Shown here: one piece after another, positions 36,131 to 45,643 of the stretch
How the letters are laid out: every line of letters starts with the position of its first letter
Numbering within the stretch: the first letter of the stretch is position 1
Assembly (NCBI GenBank): GCA_020446945.1
Contig: JAGRDS010000019.1
Coordinates: forward strand, 53,294-117,293
Reading direction: 5' to 3'
DNA: 64,000 nt
Origin: Parvularculaceae bacterium
GTDB taxonomy: Bacteria; Pseudomonadota; Alphaproteobacteria; Caulobacterales; Parvularculaceae
Made by a program: the position numbers and the translations under genes
Notes under the pieces: generated by a model
What the model saw: only the letters and a program-made list of their open reading frames with translations
What the model was told of the DNA's origin: nothing
Databases searched by the model: none

Positions 36131-38979
36131 CGATCCTGAAAGAAAAGGATTTCGGCACGCCGCGCCCGAAACGAGCGCGTTCGCAATCCGTCAAAACCGT
36201 TAAACTCGAAATCGACGGCTTTGAGGTCGAGGCCGAGGAAGGCGCGAGCATCATGCGCGCCGCCGAAACGTTCGGCCTGTCGATTCCACGACTTTGCGCG
36301 ACGGACCGGTTAAACGCATTCGGGTCTTGCCGCCTTTGCCTGGTTGAGATTGAAGGCAGAAAGGGGACGCCCGCCTCCTGCACGACGCCGGTCGCCGCCG
36401 GGATGAAAGTGCGGACCGAAACGTCGCGCCTTCAAAAACTCCGGCGCGGGGTCATGGAGCTTTATATCTCCGACCACCCGCTAGACTGCCTTACCTGTTC
36501 CGATAATGGCGATTGCGAATTGCAGGATATGGCGGGGCGCGTCGGCCTTCGCGAAGTTCGTTACGGGTTTGAGGGCGAGAACCATTTTGGCGCGCCGGAA
36601 GACATCTCCAATCCCTATTTCCAGTTCGAGCCGTCAAAGTGCATCGTCTGTTCGCGCTGCGTGCGCGCTTGCGACGAGGTGCAGGGAACGCTCGCACTGA
36701 CGATTGAAGGCCGCGGCTTCGATTCAAAAGTTTCATTCGACGGCGACAGCTTTCTGGATTCCGAATGCGTTTCCTGCGGCGCATGCGTCGATGTGTGCCC
36801 GACTGCGACGCTTCAGGAGAAAACAATCGTCGATTTCGGCGTGCCGGACCGGACAGTATTGACGACTTGCGCATATTGCGGCGTCGGTTGTTCCTTCAAG
36901 GCGGAACTAAAAGGCGATCAGGTCATCCGCATGTCGCCGTACAAGGACGGAAAAGCCAATCACGGCCACTCCTGCGTCAAGGGACGCTTCGCCTGGGGCT
37001 ATGCGACGCACAAGGATCGAATAACGACGCCGATGATCCGCGACAAGATCACCGATCCGTGGCGCGAGGCGAGTTGGCGGGAGGCGATCGGCTTCGCCGC
37101 GACGCGGCTGAAGGAGGCGCAATCGAAATACGGGCGCAAGTCCATCGGCGCGATATCCTCGTCGCGCTGCACGATCGAGGAAGTCTGGGTCGTGCAGAAG
37201 CTGGTCAGGACCGCGTTCGGCAACAATAATGTCGACACGTGCGCGCGGGTTTGCCATTCGCCGACCGGATATGGGCTGAAGCAGACATTCGGCACGTCAG
37301 CCGGAACGCAGGATTTCGACAGCGTAGAAGACGCGGACGTAATCTTGATTATCGGCGCCAATCCGACAGATGCGCACCCGGTATTCGCCTCGCAGATGAA
37401 AAAACGTCTTCGCGAGGGCGCGAGACTGATAATCGCTGATCCTCGCTCGATCGATCTTGTCAAAACGCCGCATATTCAAGCGTCACATCACCTGCAATTG
37501 ACGCCCGGTACAAATGTTGCGCTCATAAACGGGCTCGCCAATGTCGTTGCGAGCGAAGGCATGCTGGATCAGGCGTTCATCGACGAAAGGTGCGACGTCC
37601 CTTCCTTCCGCGAGTGGCTGGAATTCATCAGACGCGAAGAAAACGCGCCAGAGAATGTTGAAAATATTACCGGCGTGCCGGCCGATCAAATTCGCGCCGC
37701 CGCGCGTCTTTATGCGTGCGGAGGCCGCGCGGCCATCTATTACGGCCTCGGCGTCACCGAGCACAGCCAGGGATCGACCATGGTGATGGGCATGGCGAAC
37801 CTGGCGATGGCGACCGGCAATATAGGACGTCGCGGCGTCGGCGTGAATCCGCTGCGCGGACAGAACAATGTTCAGGGCTCATGCGACATGGGCTCGTTCC
37901 CGCATGAATTTTCCGGATACCGCCACGTTTCGGACGATGCGACGCGCCAGACCTTCGAGGCGGCATGGGGGCTAAAGCAGGATAGCGAGCCCGGCTTGCG
38001 TATTCCGAACATGTTCGACGAGGCGATCGGCGGCCAGTTCAGGGGGCTTTACGTGCAGGGCGAGGATATCGCCCAGTCCGATCCGAACACGCAGCATGTC
38101 GAAGCCGCGCTGAAAGCGCTCGATGTCCTTATCGTTCAGGATCTATTCCTCAACGAAACGGCGCGCTTTGCGCACGTATTCCTTCCAGGCTCCTCTTTTC
38201 TCGAAAAAGACGGCTGCTTTATCAACGCCGAGCGGCGCATCAATCGCGTGCGTCCGGCGATACCGGTCAAGACAGGCATGGACGAGTGGCGCGTGACGCA
38301 GGAACTGGCGCGCGCGCTCGGTTATGAGATGAATTTCGAATCCGCGTCACAGATCATGGATGAGATCGCCGCGCTGACGCCGACATTCGCCAATGTTTCA
38401 CATCGTCTGATCGACGAGCGCGGCGGCGTTCAATGGCCGTGCAATGACGATGCGCCGGACGGCACGCCGATCATGCATGTCGATAAATTCGTTCGCGGAA
38501 AGGGCCGGTTCGTCGCGACCGAATATGTGCCGACCCCGGAGCGCGCAAACAGGAAATTCCCGCTGATCCTGACCACGGGCCGCATTCTTTCACAATACAA
38601 TGTGGGCGCCCAGACGCGGCGTACGCAGAACAAGATGTGGCATGGCGAAGATCTGCTGGAAATCCATCCTGCGGACGCTGAAATGCGCGGCGTACAGGAC
38701 GGGCGCTGGGTTTCGTTGAAAAGCAGGAAAGGCGAGATCGTCCTGCGGGCGAAAGTGACGGAGCGGGTGGCGCCCGGCGTCGTCTATACGACATTCCATC
38801 ACCCGGAAACCGGGGCGAATGTCGTCACGACGGAATATTCGGACTGGGCGACGAGTTGCCCTGAATACAAGGTGACGGCTGTCGAGGTGACGCCGGCCAA
38901 CCATCGCTCGGACTGGCAACGAAACTACGACGAAACGCTTCCCGCCATGCGAAGGCTCGCCGTTGAACCGGCAGAATAA
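36127..38979 (+). CDS. fdsA: Formate dehydrogenase alpha subunit (Mo-bis-MGD, NuoG-like N-terminus)
   Basis: This 950-residue catalytic subunit oxidises formate to CO2. The N-terminus carries a [2Fe-2S] site (Cys57, 68, 71, 85) and the His-ligated [4Fe-4S] site (HPLDCLTCSDNGDC, 117-130). Two ferredoxin clusters follow (KCIVCSRCVRAC, 171-182; CVSCGACVDVCPT, 214-226). The molybdopterin domain begins with a further [4Fe-4S] site (CAYCGVGC, 248-255, with CVKG). The molybdenum ligand is Cys376 in CARVCHSPTGYG (codon TGC at 37252-37254), not selenocysteine. The start at 36127 overlaps fdsB (ATGA). fdhD follows with a 17-base overlap. Confidence 0.96.
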   Translation: MTILKEKDFGTPRPKRARSQSVKTVKLEIDGFEVEAEEGASIMRAAETFGLSIPRLCATDRLNAFGSCRLCLVEIEGRKGTPASCTTPVAAGMKVRTETSRLQKLRRGVMELYISDHPLDCLTCSDNGDCELQDMAGRVGLREVRYGFEGENHFGAPEDISNPYFQFEPSKCIVCSRCVRACDEVQGTLALTIEGRGFDSKVSFDGDSFLDSECVSCGACVDVCPTATLQEKTIVDFGVPDRTVLTTCAYCGVGCSFKAELKGDQVIRMSPYKDGKANHGHSCVKGRFAWGYATHKDRITTPMIRDKITDPWREASWREAIGFAATRLKEAQSKYGRKSIGAISSSRCTIEEVWVVQKLVRTAFGNNNVDTCARVCHSPTGYGLKQTFGTSAGTQDFDSVEDADVILIIGANPTDAHPVFASQMKKRLREGARLIIADPRSIDLVKTPHIQASHHLQLTPGTNVALINGLANVVASEGMLDQAFIDERCDVPSFREWLEFIRREENAPENVENITGVPADQIRAAARLYACGGRAAIYYGLGVTEHSQGSTMVMGMANLAMATGNIGRRGVGVNPLRGQNNVQGSCDMGSFPHEFSGYRHVSDDATRQTFEAAWGLKQDSEPGLRIPNMFDEAIGGQFRGLYVQGEDIAQSDPNTQHVEAALKALDVLIVQDLFLNETARFAHVFLPGSSFLEKDGCFINAERRINRVRPAIPVKTGMDEWRVTQELARALGYEMNFESASQIMDEIAALTPTFANVSHRLIDERGGVQWPCNDDAPDGTPIMHVDKFVRGKGRFVATEYVPTPERANRKFPLILTTGRILSQYNVGAQTRRTQNKMWHGEDLLEIHPADAEMRGVQDGRWVSLKSRKGEIVLRAKVTERVAPGVVYTTFHHPETGANVVTTEYSDWATSCPEYKVTAVEVTPANHRSDWQRNYDETLPAMRRLAVEPAE

Positions 38980-39781
38980 GACGCCCGATATACGAAGCTT
39001 CGGCGCGCCGCAGCCGACCGACCGCGAAATAGACCTTGCGGCGGGCGAGCGGCGATGGAGCATAGCCGAGGAAACGCCCGTCGCTTTCATCTACAATAAG
39101 CGCAATTATGCGGTGATGCTGGCGACGCCCGGCGATATCGCAGATTTCGCCATCGGATTTTCCTTGTCCGAGCGTGTTGTCGAGAGCCTCAATCAAATCG
39201 ACTGGATAGAGATTCACTATGGCGAGGCTGGCGTCGATATCCGCTTTTCGATCGCCTCCGGCGCGCTTGAGCGTTTTGACCTGCGTCAACAACGCCGCAA
39301 CCTTGTAGGCAGAGCAGGATGCGGCGTTTGCGGGGTCGAGAACGCCGACGTGTTTATCGAGAAACTGCCCGTCGTCAGCGATAAAAAAATGGCGCCGGGT
39401 CGATCCGCGCTGTTGCGCGCGGTGCGCGACTTGCCGTCGCATCAGCCGCTGAACGCGCTGACGAGAAGCGTCCACGCAGCGGCTTGGGCGGATCACGAAG
39501 GCCGGATCCTGCTGGCGCGGGAAGACGTCGGCCGGCACAACGCGCTCGATAAGCTCGTCGGCGCCAGAGCCTGCGCCAGGGCGAACGCAAGCGGGAGCGC
39601 CGGAGACGGCTTTCTCGTCATGTCGAGCCGGTGCTCGTTTGAGATCGTGGAAAAGGCGGCGCGCGCCGGCATGGGCGCGATCGTCTCCGTGTCGGCGCCC
39701 ACTGCGTTTGCGATCCGCAAGGCGCAGGAGGCGAATATCGCGCTTTTCGCCTTGTCGGACGGGCATATTGTCGCTTTCTGA
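38963..39781 (+). CDS. fdhD: Formate dehydrogenase accessory sulfurtransferase FdhD (FdsC)
   Basis: FdhD moves sulfur from cysteine desulfurase to the molybdenum centre of formate dehydrogenase. The 272-residue protein has the conserved CGVCG motif (RAGCGVCGVENADVF, about 117-132), ETPVAFIYN near the N-terminus, EDVGRHNALDKLVG and SSRCSFEIVEKAARAG. The start is a TTG at 38963 with GAAGG seven bases upstream, inside the end of fdsA. It therefore belongs to the fds operon. No fdsD (delta subunit) gene follows before the next gene. Confidence 0.93.
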   Translation: MNRQNKTPDIRSFGAPQPTDREIDLAAGERRWSIAEETPVAFIYNKRNYAVMLATPGDIADFAIGFSLSERVVESLNQIDWIEIHYGEAGVDIRFSIASGALERFDLRQQRRNLVGRAGCGVCGVENADVFIEKLPVVSDKKMAPGRSALLRAVRDLPSHQPLNALTRSVHAAAWADHEGRILLAREDVGRHNALDKLVGARACARANASGSAGDGFLVMSSRCSFEIVEKAARAGMGAIVSVSAPTAFAIRKAQEANIALFALSDGHIVAF

Positions 39782-39845
39782 CGCCGTTTGCGGTTGGTTG
39801 GAAAAGCGCTAAAACAAGGTTCGCGCTTCATTAGGGAGAACCGGA

Positions 39846-40958
39846 ATGAAAACTCGCGCCGCGATTGCGATCGCGCCGAACGAGCCCCTCGTCATCGAAG
39901 AGGTCGATCTCGAAGGGCCGAAGGCGGGCGAGGTTCTGGTCGAAATCATGGCGACCGGCGTGTGCCATACGGACGCCTATACGCTTGAAGGTAAAGACTC
40001 AGAAGGCGTCTTCCCTTCCATTCTCGGCCACGAAGGCGCAGGCGTCGTACGCGAGATCGGCGCCGGCGTGACCGGCGTCGCGGTCGGCGATCATGTTATT
40101 CCGCTGTACACGCCCGAATGCCGCGAGTGTAAGACCTGCCTCTCGCGCAAAAGCAATCTTTGTACGTCAATTCGAGCGACGCAGGGCAAGGGGCTGATGC
40201 CCGACGGCACGAGTCGTTTCAGCCGAAAGGGCGAGACGCTTTATCACTATATGGGGTGTTCGACTTTTTCGAATTTCACCGTTCTGCCAGAGATCGCCGT
40301 TGCAAAAATTCGCAAGGACGCACCGTTTGAAAAGGCTTGTTACATCGGTTGCGGCGTGACGACCGGCGTCGGCGCTGTGATGTGGACCGCGAAGGTCGAG
40401 CCTGGCGCCAATGTCGCTGTATTCGGCCTCGGCGGCATCGGCCTCAACGTTATACAAGGTGCAAGGCTCGTCGGCGCAAACAGGATAATCGGCGTCGACA
40501 TCAATCCCGCAAAGGAGGGGATGGCGAAAGAATTCGGCATGACGGACTTCGTCAATCCGAAAGAAATCGGCGCGTCAAATGTCGTGGACAGGATTGTCGA
40601 ATTGACCGGCGGCGGCGCCGATTATTCCTTCGATTGCACGGGAAATACGCAGGTTATGCGTCAGGCGCTCGAATGCTGCCATCGCGGATGGGGCCAGTCC
40701 ATCATCATCGGCGTGGCCGAATCCGGAAAGGAAATCGCGACGCGGCCTTTCCAGCTTGTCACCGGGCGCGTGTGGAAAGGTTCTGCGTTCGGCGGCGCGC
40801 GCGGGCGCACAGATACGCCGAAAATCGTCGATATGTATATGGACAGACAAATCGCGATAGATCCGCTGATTACGCACACAATGCCGCTTGAAAAGATTAA
40901 TGACGCTTTCGATCTAATGCATAAGGGCGAATCGATCCGTTCGGTCGTATTGTTTTAG
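39846..40958 (+). CDS. frmA: S-(hydroxymethyl)glutathione dehydrogenase / class III alcohol dehydrogenase
   Basis: This 370-residue zinc-dependent enzyme oxidises the formaldehyde-glutathione adduct to S-formylglutathione with NAD. Catalytic-zinc residues are in [10 protein letters not shown] (Cys, about residue 40), GHEGAGVV and CGVTTGVGA. The structural zinc has [17 protein letters not shown]. The NAD site is [16 protein letters not shown]. Class III features include [16 protein letters not shown]. The formate released downstream is the substrate of the adjacent formate dehydrogenase. The S-formylglutathione hydrolase gene is not in the window. It is also called adhC, flhA or gfaA. Confidence 0.96.
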   Translation: MKTRAAIAIAPNEPLVIEEVDLEGPKAGEVLVEIMATGVCHTDAYTLEGKDSEGVFPSILGHEGAGVVREIGAGVTGVAVGDHVIPLYTPECRECKTCLSRKSNLCTSIRATQGKGLMPDGTSRFSRKGETLYHYMGCSTFSNFTVLPEIAVAKIRKDAPFEKACYIGCGVTTGVGAVMWTAKVEPGANVAVFGLGGIGLNVIQGARLVGANRIIGVDINPAKEGMAKEFGMTDFVNPKEIGASNVVDRIVELTGGGADYSFDCTGNTQVMRQALECCHRGWGQSIIIGVAESGKEIATRPFQLVTGRVWKGSAFGGARGRTDTPKIVDMYMDRQIAIDPLITHTMPLEKINDAFDLMHKGESIRSVVLF

Positions 40959-40971
40959 CCAGGGAGAGGAA

Positions 40972-42000
40972 ATGTCCGCCGACGGAGCTGTAATCACGAC
41001 CGAGACGAAGCCGCTGGTCGATTCATTCGGCCGGCGCATCACCTACCTTCGCCTGTCGGTGACAGACCGGTGCGACCTGCGCTGCAATTACTGCATGACG
41101 GAGGATGCCGTTTTCGCGCCCAAGGCGAACATTCTCACGCTCGAGGAACTGGGCGCCGTCGCGAACGCCTTTATCGCGCGCGGCGTCCGGAAGGTGCGCC
41201 TTACCGGAGGCGAGCCGCTTGCGCGTCGAAATATCCTGGCGTTGATCGATGCGCTCGGCGCGCGGGTTCGGAGCGGGGATATCGATGAACTTACGGTGAC
41301 GACGAATGCGACGCAGCTTGCGCGCTTCGCCGAACCCCTGAGAGAGGCGGGCGTAAAGCGTCTCAATATTTCGCTCGATACGCTTGATCGTGAAAAATTC
41401 GCCGCCATCGCGCGCCGCGACGCGCTCGATCGTGTGCTGGCCGGCATCGACGCTGCAATCGGGGCGGGATTGAAGGTCAAGATAAACACCGTGGCGCTAA
41501 AGGATCGAAATATCGACGAGATCCCGTCGCTCATCGAATGGGCGCACGGAAAAGGTATGGACCTGACGCTAATCGAGGTTATGCCGCTTGGCGAAGTCGA
41601 GGAAGACCGGATCGATCAATTCGCGTCTCTTACCGATGTCAGACGAAACCTGTCTGAACGATGGACGCTTGAAGATATCTCCGACCGGACGGGCGGACCG
41701 GCGCGCTATGTCCGGGTGAAGGAAACCGGCGGGCGCGTCGGGTTCATTACGCCGCTTACCGGAAATTTCTGCGACGGCTGCAATCGCGTGCGTGTAACAT
41801 GTTCGGGCGAGCTTTATATGTGCCTTGGTCAGCAGCGCCGCGTCGATCTTAAAGGCGCGCTGAGGAGCGGTGGGCCGGCGGCGCTTTCATCGGCGCTCGA
41901 CGAGGCGATGCGGCTGAAACCGCTTGGACATGATTTCGAGATTTCCAAACGCGGCGACGGCGTGCGCGTGCCGCGTTTCATGTCGGCGACGGGCGGCTGA
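40972..42000 (+). CDS. moaA: GTP 3',8-cyclase (molybdenum cofactor step 1)
   Basis: This radical SAM enzyme converts GTP to 3',8-cyclo-GTP with MoaC downstream. The 342-residue protein has the CxxxCxxC cluster motif in [12 protein letters not shown], the N-terminal [23 protein letters not shown], and the second [4Fe-4S] site [18 protein letters not shown]. The C-terminal Gly-Gly, essential for activity, is intact (SATGG). It starts the run moaA-D-E-B-C-moeA-mobA, two genes after fdhD. Confidence 0.96.
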   Translation: MSADGAVITTETKPLVDSFGRRITYLRLSVTDRCDLRCNYCMTEDAVFAPKANILTLEELGAVANAFIARGVRKVRLTGGEPLARRNILALIDALGARVRSGDIDELTVTTNATQLARFAEPLREAGVKRLNISLDTLDREKFAAIARRDALDRVLAGIDAAIGAGLKVKINTVALKDRNIDEIPSLIEWAHGKGMDLTLIEVMPLGEVEEDRIDQFASLTDVRRNLSERWTLEDISDRTGGPARYVRVKETGGRVGFITPLTGNFCDGCNRVRVTCSGELYMCLGQQRRVDLKGALRSGGPAALSSALDEAMRLKPLGHDFEISKRGDGVRVPRFMSATGG

Positions 42001-42002
42001 AC

Positions 42003-42248
42003 ATGGCGAAGCTGGTGTTTTACGGACGTTTCGCCGATTTTATGGGACGCGAGCGGTCCATTACCATCGACGGCGAAAAACGCCTCGACGCCGTGATCGA
42101 GGAGCTTGCGCTGGCGAACGGCGCCTTCGCCGATGCAGTAAAAGCGCGAGCTGTAAAATTTGCGATAAATGACGAGATGGCGCCGAACGCCGCGATCGTC
42201 GCCGATAGCGATGAAATAGCAGTTCTGCCGCCCTTCAGCGGCGGATAA
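42003..42248 (+). CDS. moaD: Molybdopterin synthase small subunit
   Basis: This 81-residue ubiquitin-like sulfur carrier has KLVFYGRFADFMGRERSITI at the front and ends PPFSGG. The terminal Gly-Gly is the site of thiocarboxylate formation. It pairs with MoaE to convert cyclic pyranopterin monophosphate to molybdopterin. It starts two bases after moaA and ends one base before moaE. Confidence 0.94.
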   Translation: MAKLVFYGRFADFMGRERSITIDGEKRLDAVIEELALANGAFADAVKARAVKFAINDEMAPNAAIVADSDEIAVLPPFSGG

Positions 42249-42249
42249 C

Positions 42250-42693
42250 ATGATAAGCTTATCGCCCGAACCGATCGACGCCGCTGCGTTGCAGGCCGGT
42301 TTTCTCGCCGGGCTCGGCGACGCCGGCGCGGCGGTGAGCTTCACGGGGATTGTACGGGGCGAGGGAGCCAGGAATGTAGAAGCGCTATACCTCGATCATG
42401 CGCCGCCCTTGACCGGACCTGCGATCGAAAAGGCGCTGGAAACGGCGGCGGCGAAATGGCCGTTGATTAAAACCCTGATCGTTCATCGTATCGGGCGCGT
42501 TGAGGTTGGCGCGCCGATCGTTTTTGTTGCGACGGCGGCTGCGCACCGCCGCGCGGCGTTTGAGGCGTGCGAGTTCCTGATGGACTTTCTCAAGACCGAC
42601 GCGCCATTCTGGAAAAAGCAGATTTGTCGCGGAGGCGAGGAATGGATCGAGCCGCGTTCTGAGGATTATGCTGACCGCGAACGCTGGCGGTGA
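42250..42693 (+). CDS. moaE: Molybdopterin synthase large subunit
   Basis: This 147-residue catalytic subunit receives sulfur from MoaD. It shows AAVSFTGIVRGEGARNVEALYLDHA, VHRIGRVEVGAPIVFVATAAAHRRAAFEACEFLMDFLKTDAPFWKKQ, with the conserved KTDAPFWKK block that holds the active-site lysine. Spacing to moaD is one base and to moaB ten bases. Confidence 0.95.
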   Translation: MISLSPEPIDAAALQAGFLAGLGDAGAAVSFTGIVRGEGARNVEALYLDHAPPLTGPAIEKALETAAAKWPLIKTLIVHRIGRVEVGAPIVFVATAAAHRRAAFEACEFLMDFLKTDAPFWKKQICRGGEEWIEPRSEDYADRERWR

Positions 42694-42703
42694 AGGAGTT
42701 GCA

Positions 42704-43234
42704 ATGCCCGGCATAGACGACAATCTTGAATTCAAACCGGTCAGGATAGCGATATTGACGGTGTCGGACACGAGAACGCCGGAAACGGATACGTCGGGCC
42801 AGGCGCTTGTCGACCGGCTGGAGGCGGCGGGGCACAAACTCGCCGACCGCAAACTCATCAGGGACGATATTCCGAAGATCAGGAGCGCTGTTCAGGAATG
42901 GATTGCGCGCGAGGATGTGGATGCCGTCATTTCAACAGGCGGCACCGGCCTTACCGGACGCGATGTTACATACGAGGCGGTGACGCCCCTGTTTGAAAAA
43001 ACGATTGAAGGGTTCTCGGTCGTCTTCCACAAGGTGAGCATGGAAACGGTCGGCCTGTCGACCTTGCAATCGCGCGCGACGGGCGGGGTCGCCAACGGCA
43101 CAGTGATTTTCTGCCTTCCCGGATCGACCGGCGCGGTGAAAGACGGCTGGGACAAGATTCTCGTTCACCAGCTCGATAGACGCTATCGGCCATGCAATCT
43201 TGTTGAACTGATGCCGCGCCTGACGGAGCGCTGA
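42704..43234 (+). CDS. moaB: Molybdenum cofactor biosynthesis protein B (MogA/MoaB family)
   Basis: This 176-residue molybdopterin-binding-fold protein has the motifs ILTVSDTRTPETDTSG, ISTGGTGLTGRDVTYEAV and FCLPGSTGAVKDGW. The family adenylylates molybdopterin (MogA) or has an unclear role (E. coli MoaB). In bacteria lacking MogA this form probably supplies that activity. The start at 42704 has AAGGAG at 42693-42698; a longer in-frame start upstream is unlikely. Confidence 0.92.
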   Translation: MPGIDDNLEFKPVRIAILTVSDTRTPETDTSGQALVDRLEAAGHKLADRKLIRDDIPKIRSAVQEWIAREDVDAVISTGGTGLTGRDVTYEAVTPLFEKTIEGFSVVFHKVSMETVGLSTLQSRATGGVANGTVIFCLPGSTGAVKDGWDKILVHQLDRRYRPCNLVELMPRLTER

Positions 43235-43711
43235 ATGAAGCCGAATTTGACGCATTTTGACAATGACGGCCGCCCGCAGATGGTGGACGTCTCGACGAAA
43301 GACGCCACGTCGCGTTCGGCGACGGCGCGCGGGCGTGTAGCCTTTTCGAGCGCCGCTTTCGCTGTCCTTCGCCGCGACGGCGTAAAGAAGGGCGACATTT
43401 TACGCATCGCCGAAATCGCGGGTGTCATGGCGGCGAAAAAAACGCCTGATCTTATCCCCCTTTGCCACCCGCTCGCTATCTCCTCGGTCAATGTCGCCGC
43501 CGAGTTCAATGACGCCGCGCATGCGGTAGATGTCGTTGCAACGGTGAAGGTGAACGCCAAAACCGGCGTCGAAATGGAGGCGTTGACTGCGGTATCGGTT
43601 GCGTGTCTCACAATTTACGACATGGCGAAATCCATTGCCAAATCTATGGCGATCGGTCCGGTCGAACTGATTGAAAAGGCGGGCGGAAAGTCGGGCGACT
43701 TCAGGCGATGA
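43235..43711 (+). CDS. moaC: Cyclic pyranopterin monophosphate synthase
   Basis: This 158-residue enzyme has the invariant motifs HFDNDGRPQMVDVSTKDATSR, AGVMAAKKTPDLIPLCHPLAIS, EMEALTAVSVACLTIYDMAKSI, and the C-terminal KSGDFRR. It makes cyclic pyranopterin monophosphate from the MoaA product. Its ATG directly follows the moaB stop; it overlaps moeA by 4 bases. Catalytic Lys and Asp residues (KAGGKSGDF region) are present. Confidence 0.96.
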   Translation: MKPNLTHFDNDGRPQMVDVSTKDATSRSATARGRVAFSSAAFAVLRRDGVKKGDILRIAEIAGVMAAKKTPDLIPLCHPLAISSVNVAAEFNDAAHAVDVVATVKVNAKTGVEMEALTAVSVACLTIYDMAKSIAKSMAIGPVELIEKAGGKSGDFRR

Positions 43712-44919
43712 AGAAAATGGTCACCGTCCTGGAGGCGCATAATCTGATTGTCGCCGGCGAAATTGATCGCGCCGCCGAAACCGCGTCGATCGGCGCCGCG
43801 TGCGGGCGAATACTCGCCGAAGACATCATCGCGCGGATAGACCAGCCCCCATTCAGGGCTTCGGCGATGGACGGATATGCGGTCCGATTTGAAGACGCGA
43901 TTGAGGGCGCTGAGTTGAGGATCGTCGGCGAATCCGCGGCCGGTTCGCCTTTCGGCGGCGCGCTTTCAAAGGGCGAGGCGGTGCGGATTTTCACTGGCGC
44001 GTCCGCGCCCGACGATGCAGACCACGTCGTCATCCAGGAAGATACGACAAAGAACGATGCCCGCGTCGAAATCACCGTCGCTCAATCCCGGCCGGGCAAT
44101 ATCAGGAGCGCCGGCATAGATTTCGCCGAAGGCGACGTTCTGAAGAAAAAGGGCGCGGCCCTGTCCGCGATTGATCTCGGCCTTGCGGCTGCGGCTAATA
44201 TCGATGCGGTTCGCGTTTTCAAAAAACCGGTCGTCGCCTATTTCGACAATGGCGACGAGCTGCGCGAGCCCGGGCAAACGCTCTCTCCCGGCGCGATTGT
44301 CGGTTCGAACCGATTTGCGCTCGATGCATTGATACAAGAATGGGGCGGCGAGCCGGTTTATCTCGGCCGCGCCGAAGATAATGCGCTAGCGATCCGCGAA
44401 AAATTCCGCAAGGCGGCGAACGCTGACATTATCGCCACCATCGGCGGCGCATCAGTCGGAGATCATGATTATGTGAAATCATGCTTCGCCGAATGCGGCG
44501 GCGAATTTGTCTTCTCAAAGATTGCGATAAAACCGGGCAAACCGACCTGGTTCGGCCGCCTTGCGCGTGCGCGCGTTCTCGGCCTGCCGGGAAATCCGGC
44601 TTCTGCAATCGTTTGCGCGATCTTGTTCCTGAAGCCGCTAATCGCATTTGCGCTCGGCCAGGATCCGTCTCCGCGCTTTGTACGCGCAAGGCTGAAAAGC
44701 GCTATGGAGCCTGCCGGTCCAAGAGAAACTTACGTGCGCGGCGCGATAGAAGCCGATAGCGACGGCGTCCTACTCGCGATGCCGAACCGACGCGAGGATT
44801 CCTCCCTGTATTCGCCGCTTTCCGGCGGCAACTGCCTGATACGGCGATTGCCGCATGCGGAGGCGGCGGGCGAAGGCGATGTCGTCGACTGCCTCGTCTA
44901 TCGCGCGATCTTTCGATGA
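43708..44919 (+). CDS. moeA: Molybdopterin molybdenumtransferase MoeA
   Basis: MoeA inserts molybdate into adenylylated molybdopterin. The 403-residue protein carries DQPPFRASAMDGYAVRFED, RIFTGASAPDDADHVVIQED, YFDNGDELREPGQTL, GGASVGDHDYVKSCFAECGGEFVFSKIAIKPGKPTWFGRL and GLPGNPASAIVCAILFLKPL. These cover the family's domains in order. The usual STGDEL has the form DNGDEL here. The start overlaps moaC and the stop overlaps mobA, each by 4 bases. Confidence 0.95.
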   Translation: MKKMVTVLEAHNLIVAGEIDRAAETASIGAACGRILAEDIIARIDQPPFRASAMDGYAVRFEDAIEGAELRIVGESAAGSPFGGALSKGEAVRIFTGASAPDDADHVVIQEDTTKNDARVEITVAQSRPGNIRSAGIDFAEGDVLKKKGAALSAIDLGLAAAANIDAVRVFKKPVVAYFDNGDELREPGQTLSPGAIVGSNRFALDALIQEWGGEPVYLGRAEDNALAIREKFRKAANADIIATIGGASVGDHDYVKSCFAECGGEFVFSKIAIKPGKPTWFGRLARARVLGLPGNPASAIVCAILFLKPLIAFALGQDPSPRFVRARLKSAMEPAGPRETYVRGAIEADSDGVLLAMPNRREDSSLYSPLSGGNCLIRRLPHAEAAGEGDVVDCLVYRAIFR

Positions 44920-45542
44920 CGCAAAAGATTGTTTCGCCGGATCGGATTGCGGGCGTTGTGTTCGCGGGCGGACGCTCGCGCCGTTTTGAAGGCGGGGAGA
45001 AAGAGAACGCAGTTTTTGGCGATCGGCCGTTGATCGATCACGTAATTGAACGCGCCGCGCCGCAGGTTCGCACGCTCGCCATCGGAAGGGCGCGCGGGGC
45101 GCGGGGAAATTTGCGCGGCGCGGAGATTATCGCAGACGAGTTCGAAAACTGCGGACCGATTGCGGGCCTTTCCGCCGGCCTTAAATGGGCGGGCGCATTG
45201 ACGCCGCCCGTTGAATTTCTCGCGACATTCGCTTGCGACACGCCGCGCTTCCCGGTGGATATCGTGCGGCGACTTTCCGAACCTGTAGCGGCGGGAAGGG
45301 CGCGCGCGGCGATCGCCGCGACCGGCGGCGCACTTCATCCGACATTCGGTCTTTGGGCTGTCAGCTTCGTCGATGAGATCGATGCGGCGATCGGTAGGGG
45401 CGAATTTTCTCTGAAAGGATTGGCAAAAGCGGTCGGCGCGGCGAACGTCGACTTCGGCGCCGCTTTGCAGGGCGCGTTTTTCAATATCAATCGCCGTGAG
45501 GATCTTGAGCTGCTGGAAAGAAGCGGCGACAAAAATAATTAA
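44916..45542 (+). CDS. mobA: Molybdenum cofactor guanylyltransferase
   Basis: MobA adds GMP to Mo-molybdopterin to give the bis-MGD cofactor needed by FdsA. The 208-residue protein has the nucleotide-binding start IAGVVFAGGRSRRFEGGEKENAVF (variant of LAGGxSxRMGxDK), FENCGPIAGLSAGL and ATFACDTPRFPVDI, followed by the C-terminal AFFNINRREDLELLE. It closes the cofactor operon with an ATGA overlap to moeA. A 101-base gap precedes the his regulator. Confidence 0.93.
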   Translation: MTQKIVSPDRIAGVVFAGGRSRRFEGGEKENAVFGDRPLIDHVIERAAPQVRTLAIGRARGARGNLRGAEIIADEFENCGPIAGLSAGLKWAGALTPPVEFLATFACDTPRFPVDIVRRLSEPVAAGRARAAIAATGGALHPTFGLWAVSFVDEIDAAIGRGEFSLKGLAKAVGAANVDFGAALQGAFFNINRREDLELLERSGDKNN

Positions 45543-45602
45543 ATAAAACAAGCGTCTAGCGAATTTCATGAAAAATCTGCCGGAAAGCCCCTTGCGCGTG
45601 AT

Positions 45603-45620
45603 GTTTTAACGTATTAGCAC
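45603..45620. promoter_or_regulatory. TrpR-like operator candidate upstream of the his operon
   Basis: GTTTTAACGTATTAGCAC has the dyad form GTnnTAA-nnnn-TTAnnAC and agrees with the E. coli TrpR operator consensus GTACTAGTTAACTAGTAC at 10 of 18 positions, including both outer GT/AC ends. It ends 23 bases before the ATG of the TrpR-family gene. That the encoded protein binds here is inference. One site was found by eye, so chance cannot be excluded. Confidence 0.35.
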
Positions 45621-45643
45621 GCAGACACATAAAGAGGCCGCCC

